Origin: Sclerodactyla briareus | Taxonomy: Eukaryota; Echinodermata; Holothuroidea; Dendrochirotida; Sclerodactylidae | DNA length: 64,000 nt | Direction: 5' to 3' | Assembly: GCA_026419785.1 (NCBI GenBank) | Contig: JAODTK010004198.1 | Coordinates: forward strand, 115,454-179,453 | Shown: positions 23,701 through 33,659 of the stretch, in pieces | How positions within the stretch are numbered: the stretch's first letter is position 1 | Layout of the letters: the number at the start of each line of letters is the position of its first letter | Notes under the pieces: generated by a model | Databases searched by the model: none | Told to the model about the DNA's origin: nothing | Seen by the model: the letters and a program-made list of their open reading frames with translations, nothing else | Translations under genes and position numbers: made by a program

Positions 23701-25515
23701 TTCCTATTATGAATTACGAACCTTTTTCACCCATTATAAATATCAAACCTTTTGTTTCATTATGGGAACTAACCAGACCTTACAGGTTGTGACCCTTATC
23801 ATTATGAATAGCGGACCCTTATTTCCATTATGAATCACAAAATTTGCACGTTATGAATTACGAACCTTATTAATAATTACCCTGAACGGTTATGGATATC
23901 GGGCAAGCCCTGCCCAGCAAGGGGGTAGTTCTAGATACTCCACTTTTTATCTGCTGCAATTCTTATTTGGACTGGGGGCATATAATTTATATGATATAAT
24001 AATTTGTCACGGAACTCCCATATCAAGTCCATCCCCACGGAGGAGGTAAAAATTGATCGAATGTGAAGAAAAGAAAGAGGAAAAAAAGCACTATGGCAAA
24101 CGATATATACTGCCGAACTGGGAAATCTGACCCACCCGTTGGGTAACTCTGGCCCCCTCTTCAGGAAATCCGCCCCTGCACTTGAGTAGCATTTTGGGGA
24201 GGAATTGTAGGAAACCTGTATGCTGTCTATAATTTTGTGTATGAACTGACTGCTATGCATTCCAAAAGTGTGAAACAATCTTGCTCATCTGAGGAGCATT
24301 TCACGATATTTTGAATGCTGTATTTGGAGTGGGGCCTCACTATCATCTCCACCTGAGAACTCATTCCTGTGGATTGGAACTTTTATAGAGATTTCACAGA
24401 AAACTGGACCGATATTGGGAAATGTTGGCTTTGATTTCTGGCTGGAAGAATAAAAAATAAACAAGAGGGCAATCTCCGGAGTGGCAAGATCTCATCGGCA
24501 AATGTGGAACAATTCATTTGTTTCTACTTGCTACCTTTTCGTGAGTGGCAAAAGGACAAAATCGATCAAAATATGTCTGAAAAACAGCCATTTTCCCCAA
24601 AAATATTCATATTCATGGAAATTTCAGTTAATTTACAGCATAAATGTTGGAAACCCTTTGTTTTGATACTTTGTACCTTCTTCTGAAATTAGAATCATTC
24701 AGTCTCCCAATCTCTAAATATACCAAAAACTGAACAGATTTCAGAAATTCTCAAATTTGGCCAAAAATCTATTTTTCTTCCTCCCCTGAAATTGGCGATT
24801 TGTGGTAATTTTTGGCTGATTGCATGCGAAAAGTTTTCATTTGTGCCTTTTTACATTGCTACAAAGTTTGAAATCATTCAGCCATTGGAATAAAGGAATA
24901 TCTTGAAAAATAGTGGAAAAAATGAGAAATTGCCCCAAAATTTGTCTTTTGCCTCCTGAATTCCCCCATTTTGATAGTTTCTGTTTAATTTTGAGAGCAA
25001 CTTTGTGTTTAGTGACTATTCAGCACGTGCAAATTTCACTTTGTTCAGCCACTCCAAAATGGGGATATTTGCAAAAAAACATCAAAAAATCTGATGGACA
25101 CGCAAACACACACACACAAACGGACACTTTTGCGAGTGCACCTAATGGCTGGATCACCCGGCACCCATGGGTAACCCCGCCAATGGTTACCCCTCAGTGG
25201 ATAGTTCCACACCAACACGATGGTTACCATAGCAACCATTGCTATGGCAACCAGCAACAGTAAATATAGGTGAAATGGCGAAGTGACTACAATATCTCGT
25301 CGGGCCCTTCGGGACCGATGAGATAATAAAAATAAATTTCTCCCTAAGCACATCACCCACTCTTGGCAGTGGAGATTCAGGGCATACCGGTCGAGTTCTG
25401 TTGTACGATCTCAATTATTTGTGATTTGATTCGGTTTGTACCCTAACCCTCACAGATTGTCCTGTTGCTCATGGCCGTGGTCCTGTTGCGCAACCTTATA
25501 GACGATTACGACTGA
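13509..25515 (+). CDS. Tetraspanin A (multi-exon, frame breaks present)
   Basis: Tetraspanins are small plasma-membrane proteins with four transmembrane helices and a cysteine-bearing large outer loop; they organise partner proteins such as integrins into membrane domains. Six exons are recognised, at 13509-13753, 15853-15928, 16678-16782, 19912-20111, 21267-21328 and 25456-25515. In order they give TM1 with small loop and TM2, TM3, the start of the large loop, a loop exon with YCG and PSSCC, TM4, and the last half of TM4 with a short tail ending NLIDDYD. The intron inside TM4 is at the same place as in tetraspanin B. The second GC-type loop cysteine, expected between 20111 and 21267, was not found. 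Several junctions need a one-base correction, some in homopolymers. Family assignment is secure; orthology is not. Confidence 0.85.
13915..14200 (+). repeat. Dispersed repeat, about 290 bp (copy 1 of 3)
   Basis: Contains 'gacaagattctcc', then 'cattatctgggccaatttcaaa'-like text, 'aaccagttcatctcat', and ends 'atgacctttgacacaat' plus 'cattataatctcatta'. Two further copies, in the same orientation, lie at about 29300 and 60888. No coding capacity and no identified ends. Confidence 0.75.
14200..15600 (+). other. Tetraspanin A intron, nothing recognised
   Basis: Intron sequence between the TM2 and TM3 exons. Apart from a poly-G run near 14228 and an (ATT)n patch near 15475 I see no supported feature. 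Confidence 0.5.
15617..15748. mobile_element. Degenerate hAT-type MITE
   Basis: The left end 'agggttgttcgatttaaacc' and the inverted right end (gataaataatcgaacaatga) resemble the better-preserved element at 28045-28192. The interior is AT-rich with repeated 'aaatcgattt'-like palindromic pieces. No clear target duplication. Confidence 0.4.
15853..15928 (+). CDS. Tetraspanin A exon: TM3
   Basis: After a good acceptor (cttcctcag) the exon reads YFAVVLLLLLAEAICTVLVL, a classic tetraspanin TM3 with the conserved glutamate (AE) late in the helix, then RLPRM. A GTGAGT donor follows. The end phase does not fit the next recognised exon, so either a one- or two-base error lies near 15925 or a small exon was missed. 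Confidence 0.85.
16678..16782 (+). CDS. Tetraspanin A exon: first helices of large outer loop
   Basis: A strong acceptor (cttcccccttttcag) opens 35 codons beginning VKTFANETLSDII, continuing HDYDLPDTQGITIAIDQIQ and ending IK at a GTGGTG donor. The pattern of an N-terminal helix, a Y/D-rich turn, then 'aIDqiQ' just before a CCG-type motif is what the family has at this place. One NET sequon (N-glycosylation consensus) is present. Recognition rests on position and this pattern. Confidence 0.75.
16895..17010 (+). mobile_element. tRNA-derived SINE fragment
   Basis: 'ggctggcacagttggtagag' fits the A box of a tRNA-type RNA polymerase III promoter, and a weaker B-box-like segment follows near 16950. 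The cloverleaf does not close, so it is a SINE head, not a tRNA gene. Confidence 0.4.
17768..17895 (-). mobile_element. tRNA-derived SINE, minus strand
   Basis: On the minus strand 'gggttagctctggactcaag' (A-box side) is followed by 'gcgagtttgaatcccat', a good B box. A non-tRNA body continues to about 17768. It lies in a tetraspanin A intron, antisense to the gene. Confidence 0.55.
17908..18330 (+). repeat. Dispersed 'gaggcagggg' repeat (copy 1)
   Basis: Opens 'ttgaggcaggggtataacca', continues 'acctgctccagga' and 'gactgcccacagccgac', and ends 'gcaagtacggccac' plus 'catcactgatac'. A second long copy is at 34330-34672 in the same orientation and a partial one near 19700. An A-rich tandem patch (18118-18195) interrupts this copy. 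Confidence 0.7.
18118..18195 (+). repeat. Three short tandem units, about 31 bp
   Basis: Three units of 'tatgaaaaaaaaaatcatcc' plus 'cccacccc', differing mainly in A-run length. A recent local expansion inside a dispersed repeat. Confidence 0.9.
19700..19830 (+). repeat. Partial copy of the 'gaggcagggg' repeat
   Basis: Shares 'caacatgactgctcacag', 'ccgacagacaagactta' and related phrases with copies at 17908 and 34330. Only the middle part is recognisable. Confidence 0.5.
19912..20111 (+). CDS. Tetraspanin A exon: cysteine-rich part of large loop
   Basis: Preceded by a fine polypyrimidine tract and acceptor (tttttcttctag). In one frame it reads YCGAHSDRDWEISDWFNRT, then GYTQLVPSSCCMEPNG; this shows the W-containing segment and the PxSCC motif. 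A one-base shift near 20058 is then needed to continue as AVYCNDPAPFDDGRFVE up to a GTAAGG donor. The usual CCG is YCG here. The start also fits the previous exon only with one extra T in the opening TTT. An NRT sequon is present. Confidence 0.8.
20206..20405 (+). mobile_element. tRNA-derived SINE
   Basis: 'gttagcacagttggtagacc' matches an A box and 'gatcggaggttgtatccagg' a B box at normal tRNA spacing. About 100 bp of unrelated body follows. It sits 95 bp after the donor of the cysteine-rich exon of tetraspanin A. Confidence 0.65.
20666..20715 (+). repeat. Very long poly-C tract (50 bp, one A)
   Basis: Seventeen Cs, one A, then thirty-two Cs. It is the longest of many C/G homopolymers in the window. 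Length is likely unreliable in any assembly. Confidence 0.95.
20815..20885 (+). mobile_element. LINE 3' tail fragment
   Basis: 'atatgcgctatataacgac' followed by an (ATT)n-like tail matches the ends of the L2/CR1-like LINE pieces at 31541 and 51035. Only the last part of the element is visible. Confidence 0.5.
21100..21190 (+). mobile_element. Small Helitron-like family fragment
   Basis: 'ggaggtcatttgaggtcaaatttgcataa' style text followed by 'cctcaaacttcg' is the core of the family's internal repeat. Ends absent. Confidence 0.4.
21267..21328 (+). CDS. Tetraspanin A exon: entry to TM4
   Basis: Reads IFEEHIWIIGGILIGSGFF, the end of the loop helix and first half of TM4. The typical boundary residues (EEH then IIGG) make this easy to recognise. 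The exon ends CAG|GTAAGC. In-frame joining to the last exon needs five Ts instead of six in 21318-21324. The upstream phase implies a missed small exon, probably carrying the GC motif. Confidence 0.75.
22346..22396 (+). repeat. G-rich tandem, possible G-quadruplex
   Basis: Tandem units of 'gtgagggggg' and 'tggggg' give many closely spaced runs of three or more Gs on the plus strand, inside the last intron of tetraspanin A. Runs of this spacing are compatible with quadruplex folding on the RNA-like strand. Confidence 0.7.
23680..23880 (+). repeat. Degenerate short repeats, 'attatgaattacgaacc'
   Basis: Six or more variants of 'ttatgaattacgaacc' are spaced roughly 30 bp apart, with spacing irregular. 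It looks like an old decaying minisatellite in the last intron of tetraspanin A. Confidence 0.65.
25223..25251. promoter_or_regulatory. Two abutting RFX-type X-box motifs
   Basis: GTTACCATAGCAAC (plus) and, one base later, the same type of site on the minus strand (GTTGCCATAGCAAT). X-boxes of this form are bound by RFX transcription factors. Together they form an inverted repeat, which could instead be a chance palindrome in a transposable element. Position: last intron of tetraspanin A, about 200 bp before its last exon. Confidence 0.4.
25456..25515 (+). CDS. Tetraspanin A last exon: end of TM4 and tail
   Basis: After ccctaaccctcacag the exon reads IVLLLMAVVLLRNLIDDYD and a TGA stop. This is the second half of TM4 with a very short acidic cytosolic tail. 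The phase-0 intron inside TM4 is a conserved tetraspanin intron position and matches that in tetraspanin B. The 118-bp tandem array starts soon after the stop and would lie in the 3' untranslated region. Confidence 0.85.
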   Translation: MVLLLMAVVLLRNLIDDYD

Positions 25516-25639
25516 CCCCGCCACGCCCTCACTCGTGCCGTGATGCCCTCTCACGCCGGCCGATGCGGATGATGCGTCCTGGAGAGACCACAATACCGTT
25601 ATGGCCAGTGTCTATCAAGTGTGCCCTCGTCCTGTCCCA

Positions 25640-26010
25640 TGAGACTTACATTTAGTCTCACCATACCGTGGAGATCACAATACTCGTACGTGTGCTCTCA
25701 TTCTGTCGAATAAGACTTACATTAGTCTCACCATATCGTGGAGATCACAATACTGTTACGTGTGGCATGAAACTTACATTAAGTTTCACTATGTATCGTG
25801 GAGATCAGAATACTGTTGTATGTGGCATGAGACTTACATTTAGTCTCACCATATCGTGGAGATCACAATACTGTTACGTGTGGCATGAAACTTACATTAA
25901 GTTTCACTATGTATCGTGGAGATCAGAATACTGTTGTATGTGGCATGAGACTTACATTTAGTCTCACCATATCGTGGAGATCACAATACTGTTACGTGTG
26001 GCATGAAACT
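25640..26010 (+). repeat. 118-bp dimeric tandem array in likely 3' UTR
   Basis: A higher-order unit of 118 bp is made from two half-units. One carries 'acattaagtttcactatgta' and 'gatcagaatactgttgta'. The other carries 'acatttagtctcaccatatc' and 'gatcacaatactgttacg'. The start of one dimer is at 25767 and of the next at 25885. Outer half-units at 25640-25760 are more diverged. Open frames through it are by-products. Confidence 0.9.
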
Positions 26011-26247
26011 TTTAGTCAAAGAATCCCCGATAACTGTCACAAATGGATCACCCAAGCAAAGTCTCTCCACAAAGCAGCAGTGCTTTCAACTCCAGATTGA
26101 GATGAGAGTAGAGGTTTAAGTCTTAAGTTTATTGCTATGTTTCCTTCCAAAAACATTGTTGGTGGAGGCTGCAATCTGAGGCTGTTATTGGTGCTGTATG
26201 CCCGCCGAAGAAGTGGCCTAACTAATGGGAGGTGGGGGGGGGAGGGT

Positions 26248-26347
26248 TGGTGGGGGTTGTGGGAATTTTGGGGGGGTTCAAATCCTCATCATGGACCAGG
26301 ATTCTAAGATTTGTTTGTGTACATGAACTAAGCTCTATTGTCATAGA
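26248..26347 (+). repeat. Dispersed repeat, about 100 bp (copy 1 of 2)
   Basis: 'ggttggtgggggttgtggga' through 'gtacatgaactaagctct' matches 31372-31478 with few changes. Both copies face the same way. Confidence 0.75.
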
Positions 26348-27059
26348 GTGTTATCGTAATTTTAGGCTCAACATCTCCTCTCCTGCATCTAGAGGCTCTC
26401 AAAATGCATCATTTATGGGGAGAAGTTTAGGGTCAATACTAGATTTTGAAACACCTTTGTACATGCATCAGTGCAAAAAGTAACTTTTTCCAACAACAAA
26501 AATCGATGCCATAATGCATTTTCAGCCCTTCATGTCATGTCTGTATGTGTTTAATTCTGGACTACCCAGCACCTAGAGTGGCACCACCGGAGAAAGAAGT
26601 TGTTGGGGGGGGGGTGGTGGTGGGTTTTAAAGCGGTAATAAACGATGTTTGGTCCGCGAACAGTATTTTAAAGTAGAAAGATGCTCTCATAAGAGTTGGG
26701 AGCGTACAATACTGTGATGACATACTGGAGTATATCAATAAGTAGGTATGCTGCACTCGTATGTCATAATGAATAATTACGAATTCAGTGACTCATTTCA
26801 CAACCACACTATACCTTCAAAGTACCTTAGCACTAGTAGTAGGTGTCATTTTATATCATTCTGTGCATGGTTAGGGGCAGGGGAATACCCCCCCCCTCCC
26901 AAAAAAAAAATGATTAGCTTAGTTCATAGAGTCCTGAGCCCAACTCTTTGCAGGAGTTGCTCTGACCTGCCCGATGACCCCCCCCCCCCCCGCCCCCCCC
27001 CCCCCGGCCCCCTCGGCCCCCCCCCCTCCTCCGGGTTCTCACCGTTACAAAAATTTCAG

Positions 27060-28036
27060 TAAAGCACTGGTAGAACAGGTGCTACATAGAGGCTGTATAT
27101 TATCAACGGTGTTGCCATTCTGCCAATAATTGGAACGCCATACTTTTTCACTTTCAGTTTATTGTTGACACTGTGGACATATCTTATGGAAACTGTACAT
27201 ATAAAGTGATGTAAATTTTTCCTATTGAGGCTGAAATGATTTATAAAAGAGTGAAGAGTGTATTTGGCAATTTCGGCCTGCTATCCCGGCCATTATTTTT
27301 TTTTATACATGCATACATACAGGGCCTTCGCAATGCAGTGAATTAATTAAGTATTAACAGTGATGATTCCAAAGGGATTATAGGGATCTATTGCTTGGTT
27401 TCTTATCCTCTCTGATATGATATGCTTCCTACATCAGCAAATGGGGAGAATGTTGTCATCGTTTATACTACCTAAACATTTTGGAGTAATTGGGGTCAAA
27501 TTATGCTTATTTAATTCTGTAGGAAATATTTCATAGAATGGTGCTTTGTACCATTTCTGCAGTTGTATTCATACCATTAATTCAGGTAGCTGAAATAAGA
27601 GGCTGAGAACCATTGTTATAAATGCATTTTTCTATATTTATAAGGTGCCCAGGACCCATTGTCTCCTCCCAAGATATCTTGCTGTGATATACTATTATTA
27701 TCCTCAACAGGGATATATTCTAGCCAGTTCGGGACATTGTCACATTCTTGGGACACTGGCCATTGTGGCCAATTGTCCTTTGATTGTAATATAGTGCCTC
27801 CACTTACTGAGTTATGTACGATTTGAAGAATGTAACAGTATCCAACCCATGGAACAGTGACCTAGCTAGGATTCCTGGGTCTCTGAAGGTGGAGATTTCT
27901 CTGGGGGTAGGTAAGGGAAACTTTCTAAGCATACAAGGAAAATTCAGAGCCCCTAGATTGCTGGAAATATATTCATCAAAATTTATAGCTTGAAAACTGC
28001 AAATCTAGCACCTCTGAAAGCAGCAGCTAGACAGCT
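27060..28036. other. Unrecognised intergenic sequence
   Basis: AT-rich, no supported gene. It begins just after a cluster of poly-C runs (26978-27026). Confidence 0.4.
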
Positions 28037-28044
28037 ACTGACAG

Positions 28045-28192
28045 CAGGGTTGTTTGATTTAATCAGCCTGATTTTATTTGAAAAATCATGATTTAGATAT
28101 AATTTATTTGATTTAAATTGATTTATTTGATTCAAAACACTGTTTAAATCATGATTTTGTTTTAAAAAATTAAAAATAAATCACCAACCCTG
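28045..28192. mobile_element. hAT-type MITE with target duplication
   Basis: Starts cagggttgtttgatttaa and ends with its inverted match, aaataaatcaccaaccctg. The flanks are actgacag and actgaccg, identical at 7 of 8 positions, as expected of the 8-bp duplication made by hAT transposases. At 148 bp it has no coding capacity. The interior repeats 'atttaaat' and 'aaatcatgattt' style palindromes. Confidence 0.8.
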
Positions 28193-29299
28193 ACTGACCG
28201 CTTGTGAAAAGTTCGAAAGTATATACTAAAGGCCCATGCTTATTTACAATTGAGATCAATGTAGTATATCAATTTGGACAAACAGTAGCCCTGAAACAGG
28301 TTGACACAGTGTTGCGCAATAAATACTACCGACAACCGACATCAAATACTACATGCACATTGTACACATCTCTTCATGCCCATACCACAAGCCCACATAC
28401 ATTAACACAGGTTGCACGGAACACACAAATATTTTCAGTGTTCTTTGAACTAGTTACGAATATTGTAGTCATGGAACACAACAAATTATATTATGCAACC
28501 TGCTCTTGTGTTCTAGTGGTTTGTTGCATGAATTATCTATGCAAAATTGTAGTCAGAAAGTAGAGTGGAAAAGTGGAGACATAGGCCTAAGCACCTACCA
28601 TGTTAGGACCAGTCTACCACATGTCTCCCAACATAGGTAGCTGTTACATCGTGCGGAAGTTGAGGGTGTTCTCAAACCTATTCTAATGAATGATCGGCCA
28701 ATTGACAGTCAGTCTGCATATCAGAGGATAAGAAATATGAAAAAAATATGGCAGATGAGAGAAAAGTCCCCCTTCCCCTGCCCCTCCTCCCTCTTTCTTT
28801 CCCCCCCTTGATCCAGTGGGGGAATGAGCAATTCATGGTGGCCCTGCCTACCCCTATCCCCTCTTCTCAGCTACCTACTGACATGAGATATGCTCTCATT
28901 TAAAATTTCTGAAAATGAAAAATGATGCAAAACATGACTTATTCATCAGCGACAGAGGAAGAATCGGTTTCACTTGTTTTTTTGTATCCTGAACTACACT
29001 TATATACACCACTTTGTTTCAGAAGGGTGAATTTCTTGAGAATAATGACGAAAATGATCACTCTTGAAAATTTATTAGAGCACAGTAGAAATACCATGGT
29101 CCTTAGAAGAGGGCGCCATTCATAAACTTATTCCTGTGAATGTCAAGCAGAAAGTTGAGAATGTTTTAATCCAGGTAACAAAGTGTTTACTGTTTTTACT
29201 CCAAAGTACATGTCTATAACCTGATGTAAAATTATTTGATGTCTGCTCAAAGCTGGGAATACATGTAAATATGTTTTATAAGCCTTTCACGTTGTACGC
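28193..29299. other. Unrecognised intergenic sequence
   Basis: One 119-codon plus-strand frame (28204-28563) begins right at the MITE boundary. It shows no known domain and is likely chance. Confidence 0.4.
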
Positions 29300-29592
29300 C
29301 TGCATGCTCACAGCTGTGAACAGCTCAGGGGTATAGACGAGATTCTCCCCATTCTCTGATCATTACGGCCCATTTTCAAACTGTCATCACTCTGTGGGAC
29401 TGCACCCAATTTATCCTGTGTTTTTGGTTGTAATCGTTGATCGGGTATGGAGGGAAATCTGAAAGTTCAGTGTGGCTGGTTAAGGATGGTAGTTTTCATC
29501 AGGGGATTTCCAAAAGATTGTTTTGTACTCAGCAGCTAATGTACCCCTATGACTTCTGACACAACAGTATTATCATCTCATCAACCCAGTGG
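29300..29592 (+). repeat. Dispersed repeat, about 290 bp (copy 2 of 3)
   Basis: 'gacgagattctccccattct' through 'atgacttctgacacaacag' matches 13915-14200 and, even better, 60888-61172. Confidence 0.8.
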
Positions 29593-30174
29593 CAAAGGCA
29601 CGGGAGGGGGGGTAAAAAAACCCTCCCATGACCCAAGTGATCAATCAATTTTTGACACAGAAACTTTTTTTGCAGTTCAGTAGAAGTTTTGCAGCTGTTA
29701 TTTAGCAATATTGCAGCAGCGTTTGTCTAGGGGTCCATAAATTGCCAATAGGGAGAGTGAGGCCAACTATGAGGGCGCACTTGTCTTGGGTTCCGCTCAA
29801 ACCCCCATGCAAAACCTCTCTGCATACTACGCATCAACTGTAACCCTTATTGAGTTTTTGGAAGTGTTCGGTGGGCAAAGATGATTATCGTGAGTTGAGT
29901 TCACAGAGGTTTGTTCATGGATGTTTATCTCCACATGAGAGGGAAGGAAGGTATTTAACACACATTTCAACGAAAATTTTGGTTCCTCTAAAATCCTCTT
30001 GGGAAATCATCCGGAGATGTTATGAACCATGTAAACTAGAGTCAGGTTATGGTGATTTAATTTTGATTGTTATCTATGTCATGTCTTCAATACAAGTCCA
30101 TTGCAATCAAGCACTCCAAGAGTTCTTAGGAGTGAATTGAATTACGATAGTACGATAGTACGTAGTGCGATAGT

Positions 30175-30440
30175 ACGTACCCACATGTGCTGAGGAGGGA
30201 TGGTGATCATGTGCTGCCGGAAACACTGGACTCTCAAAAAGGATCAAGGAAGCGAGGTGACCGAAGATGATATGTAAAAGGAGATCCAGAAGGCTGGTTG
30301 AGGAGACAAGATGACCCAAATCGAGCGAGATGGCAAGGATGGTGTGAGGACAATTGCTCAGAGTGAGATGAATCCGGCTCGGAGACAAACCTGGATTGAA
30401 ATGAAGACGTGGTTGAATCTTGCCTGTAGGATTTACAGTA
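30175..30440 (+). mobile_element. Relic of a LINE pol C-terminus (second type)
   Basis: Decayed reading frames give RRDGDHVLPETLD, then GSRKRG, and in a shifted frame RTIAQ and a late W-containing segment. Many invertebrate LINE polyproteins end with RRDxDHxLxxALD, GxRKRGRPKxxW and AxDRxxWR in this order. Frameshifts and stops are frequent, so it is inactive. It is a different family from the L2/CR1-like pieces. Confidence 0.5.
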
Positions 30441-31371
30441 ACCTATTTTCATGTCACATGATCATCTCTGTAGGTGGCATTCATGGAAGCAGAATAACAG
30501 TGTGAGTTGTACCCATGCATTGGCCTATTCATCGTGGCACTCCCCATTGTATAAGAAAAGGCATTTTTTTAGGCATTAATTTCTATTCATAAACACTGTG
30601 CTATGGTTCGTTATGCTACTTTCTTGTTTACTGATCCAGATATGCTTAAAGAATTGGATTCATGTGAGTTTTTGCACATTTGAGACAAATCTTTGATGGG
30701 TAAAGGTTGGGGCGGGACAGGCATGGTGGGAGGGAAGGAAGGTGTGTGTGGGGGGGGGGGGGGCTTGGTACTGTCCATTGGCTGAATGTGTGAGGCACTG
30801 CATCTTAAATCTACTTATCCTTTTGACAACATGCGGGTGTCAACAGATTGGTTAAGTGTAAAAAAAAAAAAGTTTCGAACATTTCCCCATGAAATGTCAA
30901 AATCTTGTGTAACCACATGAATAAATGGAAATTATCATTTGAGAGCCAATTACTATTTATAAAGAATCCTTGTATTTATTGATTTGTGGTGATTTGTAGC
31001 ATTGCAAGTTCTTCAAACCACAGAAAGAGTAATTTGATAGTCGGCAAACTCAGACCTAAACAACTTCCAACTACAAATTTAGTAACTTTTAATTTTGACA
31101 ATAACAGGGGATCTTTGGGCATTCATTCCAATTTTGTGGGAAAACAATTCCCATGATTGTGTTAGTTTCATGATCAGACTTCGTCTTTTAATGTGTGTGT
31201 TCTGTTCTGAAAGTTTTGTATATATATATATATTACTTACAAGTCAGTTTTTATTGTAATTATGTATTCAGGAGTTGTAGAAATTCTCAAAATAAAGGAT
31301 TAGCGAACTTGCCTTTTATTTTACCCAATTCATCTTCGGCACCTTGATTTGTTTGTCAGCTGAGAACTAGC

Positions 31372-31478
31372 TGGGTTGGTGGGGGATGTGGGAATTTTTG
31401 GGGTTCAAATTCTCATCAAGAACCAGGGTTTTATGATTTGTTTGTGTGCATGAACTAAGCTCTTTTGTCAAGAGGACT
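31372..31478 (+). repeat. Dispersed repeat, about 100 bp (copy 2 of 2)
   Basis: Second copy of the sequence at 26248-26347. It includes 'gtgggaatttttggggttca' and 'tgcatgaactaagctctttt'. Confidence 0.75.
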
Positions 31479-31540
31479 TCTTCTGGATCCCAACCCCGTT
31501 CTAGGCAAGACAAAATGGACAATTAGGATTTACTAATAAT

Positions 31541-33150
31541 CATAATGACCGGTGCTTATATAGCGCTTAATCACAGGCATCTAAGCTCTTTACAAAGATA
31601 GAAAACAACAAGCTAGTGAAAGTAACTTACAAACATATGGGTTTTAAGTAGTTTACGAAATATCTGTAAAGATGAGGAATCCCTAATGTTCTGTGGAATA
31701 TTATTCCACACCTGTGGGGCACTAACAGAGAAAGCTTGATCCCCAATTCTCTTACGTGAGACTTTCTTCATAGAAGAGATTGATCACTTGCCGATCTTAG
31801 TGCACGACCAGGCTGATAGAGTGACAACAGATCTTGAAGATAGCTTGGAGCCAGGTGGTTGATACACTTACATACATAAACACGGATGCGGAACTGTAGT
31901 CGCGGCTGACATGGTAGCCAATGCAGCTCTTTAAGGATTGGTGTAATATGGTCAGATATCGGAACTCTTGCAATAATACGGGCAGCTTTGTTATGGATAT
32001 TCTGTAGTCGCCGTATCTGATTCTGAGGTACACCCATCAGAAGAGCACTGCAGTAGTCGATTTTAGACACGACTAAACTTTGAATTGCGGCCTTACAAGC
32101 TGCAGTAGAGAGATAGTGCCTCACTCTCCGATGTTGCGAAGGTGGTAAGAGCACCCCTTGACAACGCTCGATATCTGTGGAACCATGGACAGCTTGTCAT
32201 CGAACAATACGCCAAGGTTTTTGACAACGCTAGATGTAGTGATAACACAACCATCTAAAAAAATGGGTGTGCTACCATAAATACGATGATGATACTGAGA
32301 CATTATGTTGATTATGTCTGTTTTTGATTCATTCAGTTTCAGATAATTCTTAGACATCCAACCATTAATTACAGTGATACAATCTTGCAAATTTTCAATT
32401 GCACACTGGACGCTGGCTGGGTTAGAAGGATCGTAGGATATATAGAGCTGGATATCATCAGCATATTTATGGTAACTGATCGGATATCTCTGAACTATCT
32501 GCTGAATAGGCATAGTGTAAATCGAAAACAAAACAGGGCCGAGCACAGATCCCTGTGGAACCCCTTTGTTGACAGGCCTGGCGGTGGAGATCTCCCCGTC
32601 GATACTGACAATTTGCTCACGATGTTCAAGGTAAGATGTAAACCACTTTAGAACATTTCCATGAAGTCCAATAGCATGAAGGGTTTCAACCATGTAGCCA
32701 TGATCAATGGTATCAAACGCTGAGCTCAAGTCAAGTAGTGCCAGGAGACACAGCCTCGTGTTTATCTAGGCGGCAGGCAATGTCGTTATGGACCTTCAAA
32801 GGGCAGTTTCAGTGGAATGACCCTTCCTATACGCAGACTGCAATGGCTCGTGTAAGCCATTTGCCATTAAATAGTCATTCAACTGTGTTTAGGACAATGC
32901 GCTCAATTGTTTTACCAAGGAAAGACAAGTTTGAAACAGGTCTATAGTTGATCATGGAGAGTGGACTCAAGGAAATATTCTTAAGATTTATGGGCCGAGT
33001 ACCATTTTTACACACGCCAAGTCTTGTTGGAATCGTTCGGACAAATGCTGATGTATCCAATAATTTTACCCCAGACGGGACAAAGTTTATTGGTTCAGTG
33101 GCTGACATTCAATCCTGGACTAGAAAAAAATTGTTTTCAAAATGCGAATT
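31541..33150 (-). mobile_element. L2/CR1-like LINE, 5'-truncated, decayed reverse transcriptase
   Basis: Read on the minus strand, the coding remains give [50 protein letters not shown] (the YxDD catalytic core), [14 protein letters not shown] and LAPSYL. The end, ..RKLLKTHMFVSYFH, has its stop at 31613-31615. These blocks occur in order as in non-LTR retrotransposon polymerases of the L2/CR1/jockey group. The endonuclease domain is missing. Frameshifts separate at least four blocks (about 31770, 32125, 32730, 32790), so the copy cannot work as read. The 3' end reads 'gcgctatataagcaccgg' plus an (ATT)-like tail. It is the only sizeable protein remnant between the two tetraspanins. Confidence 0.9.
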
Positions 33151-33659
33151 CTATCAGCCATTTTGAGCACCGTCTGCTCATGCCATGTCAGTAGTGTTCA
33201 CGATTTGTATGCAACACAATAGGATCTTTGCATGCCCTGACACCTAAAAGTTTTCTGTTGTTTGTAGTATATACAAACCTATGATGGTTATGAGAAAGTG
33301 TTCAAGAAATTGTGCAAAATGAATCTTCCAGTACCAGCCAAATATTACAATACATTTTTCATAGATGGTTGTCATCTCAAGTATATCTATATATATATTC
33401 ATATTTGTTCACTGGACCAACAAAATCTTCTGAACAGCTGGACATTTCAGGGCCATGGCAAATGAAACAAAGCAAGGAATCACTATGCAGAGATCAGTTC
33501 TTTGGTATGTCCTGTCCAAGAATGGTATTCCAGCCTTCTGGACCTGTAGTAAGAGGAGACTGTACCACTGAAGTGAAGAACTTGTATGGTGCTATGTATA
33601 CTGGCTGACTTGCCACTTCCTCTCGCAGGAAGAGTGGCTGTAGGATATCATGCTCAAGG

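Noticed and set aside
28204..28563. 119-codon plus-strand frame after the MITE
   Set aside because: No domain, biased short hydrophilic composition, no supporting neighbours; compatible with chance in AT-rich DNA.
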